Positions 63,060-64,000 of a stretch of 64,000 bases of DNA are shown here, one piece after another. The position numbers and the translations under genes are program-made. How positions within the stretch are numbered: the first letter of the stretch is position 1; each line of letters opens with the position of its first letter. Source of the DNA: Mesorhabditis belari (Eukaryota > Nematoda > Chromadorea > Rhabditida > Rhabditidae); NCBI GenBank assembly GCA_958450365.1, contig CAUEEP010000725.1:248001-312000 (forward strand), read 5' to 3'. A model generated the notes under the pieces. The model had not been told where the DNA came from. It did no database searches and worked only from the letters and a program-made list of their open reading frames with translations.

Positions 63060-64000
63060 TTAGGTTGGTAAAAAAGAAATGCGCGTTTTCGTTAAAAGTT
63101 TATTTTATTATAAAAACAAGATAACAATACATTAACCCAAAAGGTATTCGCCATCTGCATCAATGACTTGTCGCCAACGTTCACGCAGAGAATGGATGCC
63201 CTTCTTGAAGAACTCGACCGGCTGCGACTCGAAGAAGTTGGACATCCAAATTTGGACCTCGTCGCGGTTCTTGAACTTTTTCTCGGCCAAGGAGTGGTGC
63301 ATTGATCGGAACAGATGGTAGTCGGAAGGCGCCAAGTCTGGGCTGTATGGCGGATGAGACAGGACTTCCCAGCCCATTTCTTCAATTTTCTGCTGGGTGA
63401 TTTTTGCGACATGCGATCGAGCGTTGTCGTGGAGGAATTTTGTCGACGCCGTATCCACACCTTGACGTCGCAGCGCCTGGTCCACGCGGTTCAATTGGCC
63501 TTGGTAGAGGTTCGCCGTAACTGTTTGACCCGAATCCAGAACCTCAAAGTACACCAGGCCTTTACTGTTCCACCAAACACAAAGCATCACCTTTTTTCCG
63601 TGGATTTCCGGTTTTGGAGCTTCACCGGGGTCCAACCACTGCCGCTTTCTTGCTGTGTTGTCGTATTGGATCCACTTCTCATCCGACGTAACAATGGAGT
63701 CGAAAAATTCACTGTTCTTGGCGCGGTGAGTGAGAATTCCGGCGATTGCGGTGCGTGTCGCCTTGTTTGCGTCGGATAGCTTATGCGCTACCCATTTTCC
63801 GCATTTATTCGTCTTGCCCATGCCATGCAGATGGTTCTCAATGGTGACATGAGTGCAGCCGAACTGTTCTGCCAGGTCGCTAGTGGTTTGGCGTGGATCC
63901 GACTCAATGGCTTCCTTCAATGCGTCGTTGTCGATGATTTGAGGTCGACTCCCGTGTTTTTGGTCTTCCAAGCTTTCGTCGCCGTCTCGGAAGCGCTGGA
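63060..64000 (-). mobile_element. Mariner element, runs off the window
   Basis: Left TIR TTAGGTTGGTAAAAAAGAAA with TA before it. The transposase gene reads on the minus strand and is open to the end of the window. About 0.94 kb of the expected 1.3 kb is visible. Confidence 0.93.
63132..64000 (-). CDS. Mariner transposase, open frame (N-terminus beyond the window)
   Basis: At least 289 codons without a stop up to the window edge. It cuts and joins DNA at TA sites. Seen: QRFRDGDESLEDQK (end of the DNA-binding part), linker WVAHKLSD (the mariner WVPHxL motif), first Asp in VTSDEKWI, MLCVWWNSKG, second Asp in FLHDNARSH, third in PYSPDLAPSDYH. Exactly 34 residues lie between the second and third Asp, the DD34D spacing of mariner. 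The C-terminus ends YLLG. Codons are more GC-rich than in neighbouring remnants and there is no lesion, which suggests recent arrival or activity. The missing N-terminal 55 or so residues cannot be judged. Confidence 0.93.
   Translation of the reverse strand, partial: QRFRDGDESLEDQKHGSRPQIIDNDALKEAIESDPRQTTSDLAEQFGCTHVTIENHLHGMGKTNKCGKWVAHKLSDANKATRTAIAGILTHRAKNSEFFDSIVTSDEKWIQYDNTARKRQWLDPGEAPKPEIHGKKVMLCVWWNSKGLVYFEVLDSGQTVTANLYQGQLNRVDQALRRQGVDTASTKFLHDNARSHVAKITQQKIEEMGWEVLSHPPYSPDLAPSDYHLFRSMHHSLAEKKFKNRDEVQIWMSNFFESQPVEFFKKGIHSLRERWRQVIDADGEYLLG

Noticed and set aside
63315..63779. 154-aa plus-strand ORF
   Set aside because: Antisense shadow of the intact mariner transposase frame.

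Overview
This window is almost certainly from a nematode nuclear genome. The genes are split into many short exons by introns as small as 39-50 nt with TTTTCAG-type acceptors. An interstitial array of the nematode telomere hexamer TTAGGC is present. Mariner-type DNA transposons are dense, and the protein families found (CYP4-type P450s, aldo-keto reductase, RING/RRM and kinase proteins) suit a roundworm. No rRNA, CRISPR array or bacterial operon is present, and I see no convincing functional tRNA gene. I could not name the species. All gene models were spliced by hand: reading phase was checked across every junction, and the exon lengths of each complete model sum to a multiple of three.

Layout. 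(1) 2.0-18.4 kb, minus strand: two tandem CYP4-type cytochrome P450 genes (512 and 499 aa). All 12 intron positions and phases are identical, but their introns are filled with different repeats and transposons. (2) 22.5-25.6 kb, minus strand: a complete aldo-keto reductase (307 aa, catalytic tetrad intact). (3) 27.6-39.1 kb, plus strand: a 29-exon gene for a RING finger, coiled coil and four RRM-like domains (about 834 aa). (4) 40.8-51.0 kb, plus strand: a protein kinase whose C-terminal half is a near copy of the RRM region of gene 3, giving an intact kinase-RRM chimera (785 aa). (5) 53.3-53.6 kb, minus strand: a two-exon gene for a 35-residue secreted peptide. (6) 55.4-61.3 kb and beyond, plus strand: an unrecognised helical protein made of about three tandem modules with repeated exon lengths. 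Its 3' part lies outside the window or behind a cluster of mariner insertions at 61.5-64 kb.

Mobile DNA makes up much of the rest: full-length, internally deleted and miniature mariners flanked by TA, a Merlin element with an 8-bp target duplication, two hAT-like elements with 8-bp target duplications, Tc1/mariner remnants, 3' ends of a non-LTR retrotransposon, several fold-back (palindromic) elements, and a different minisatellite in many of the large introns. The last mariner (63060 to the window end) has an open transposase frame with all three catalytic Asp residues.

The most interesting biology is the paired RING-RRM and kinase-RRM genes. A segmental duplication of about 4 kb (34.5-38.5 kb versus 48.2-53.0 kb) appears to have joined the same RNA-binding tail to two different signalling heads. 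The internally repeated protein at 55.4 kb is the other candidate for something undescribed.
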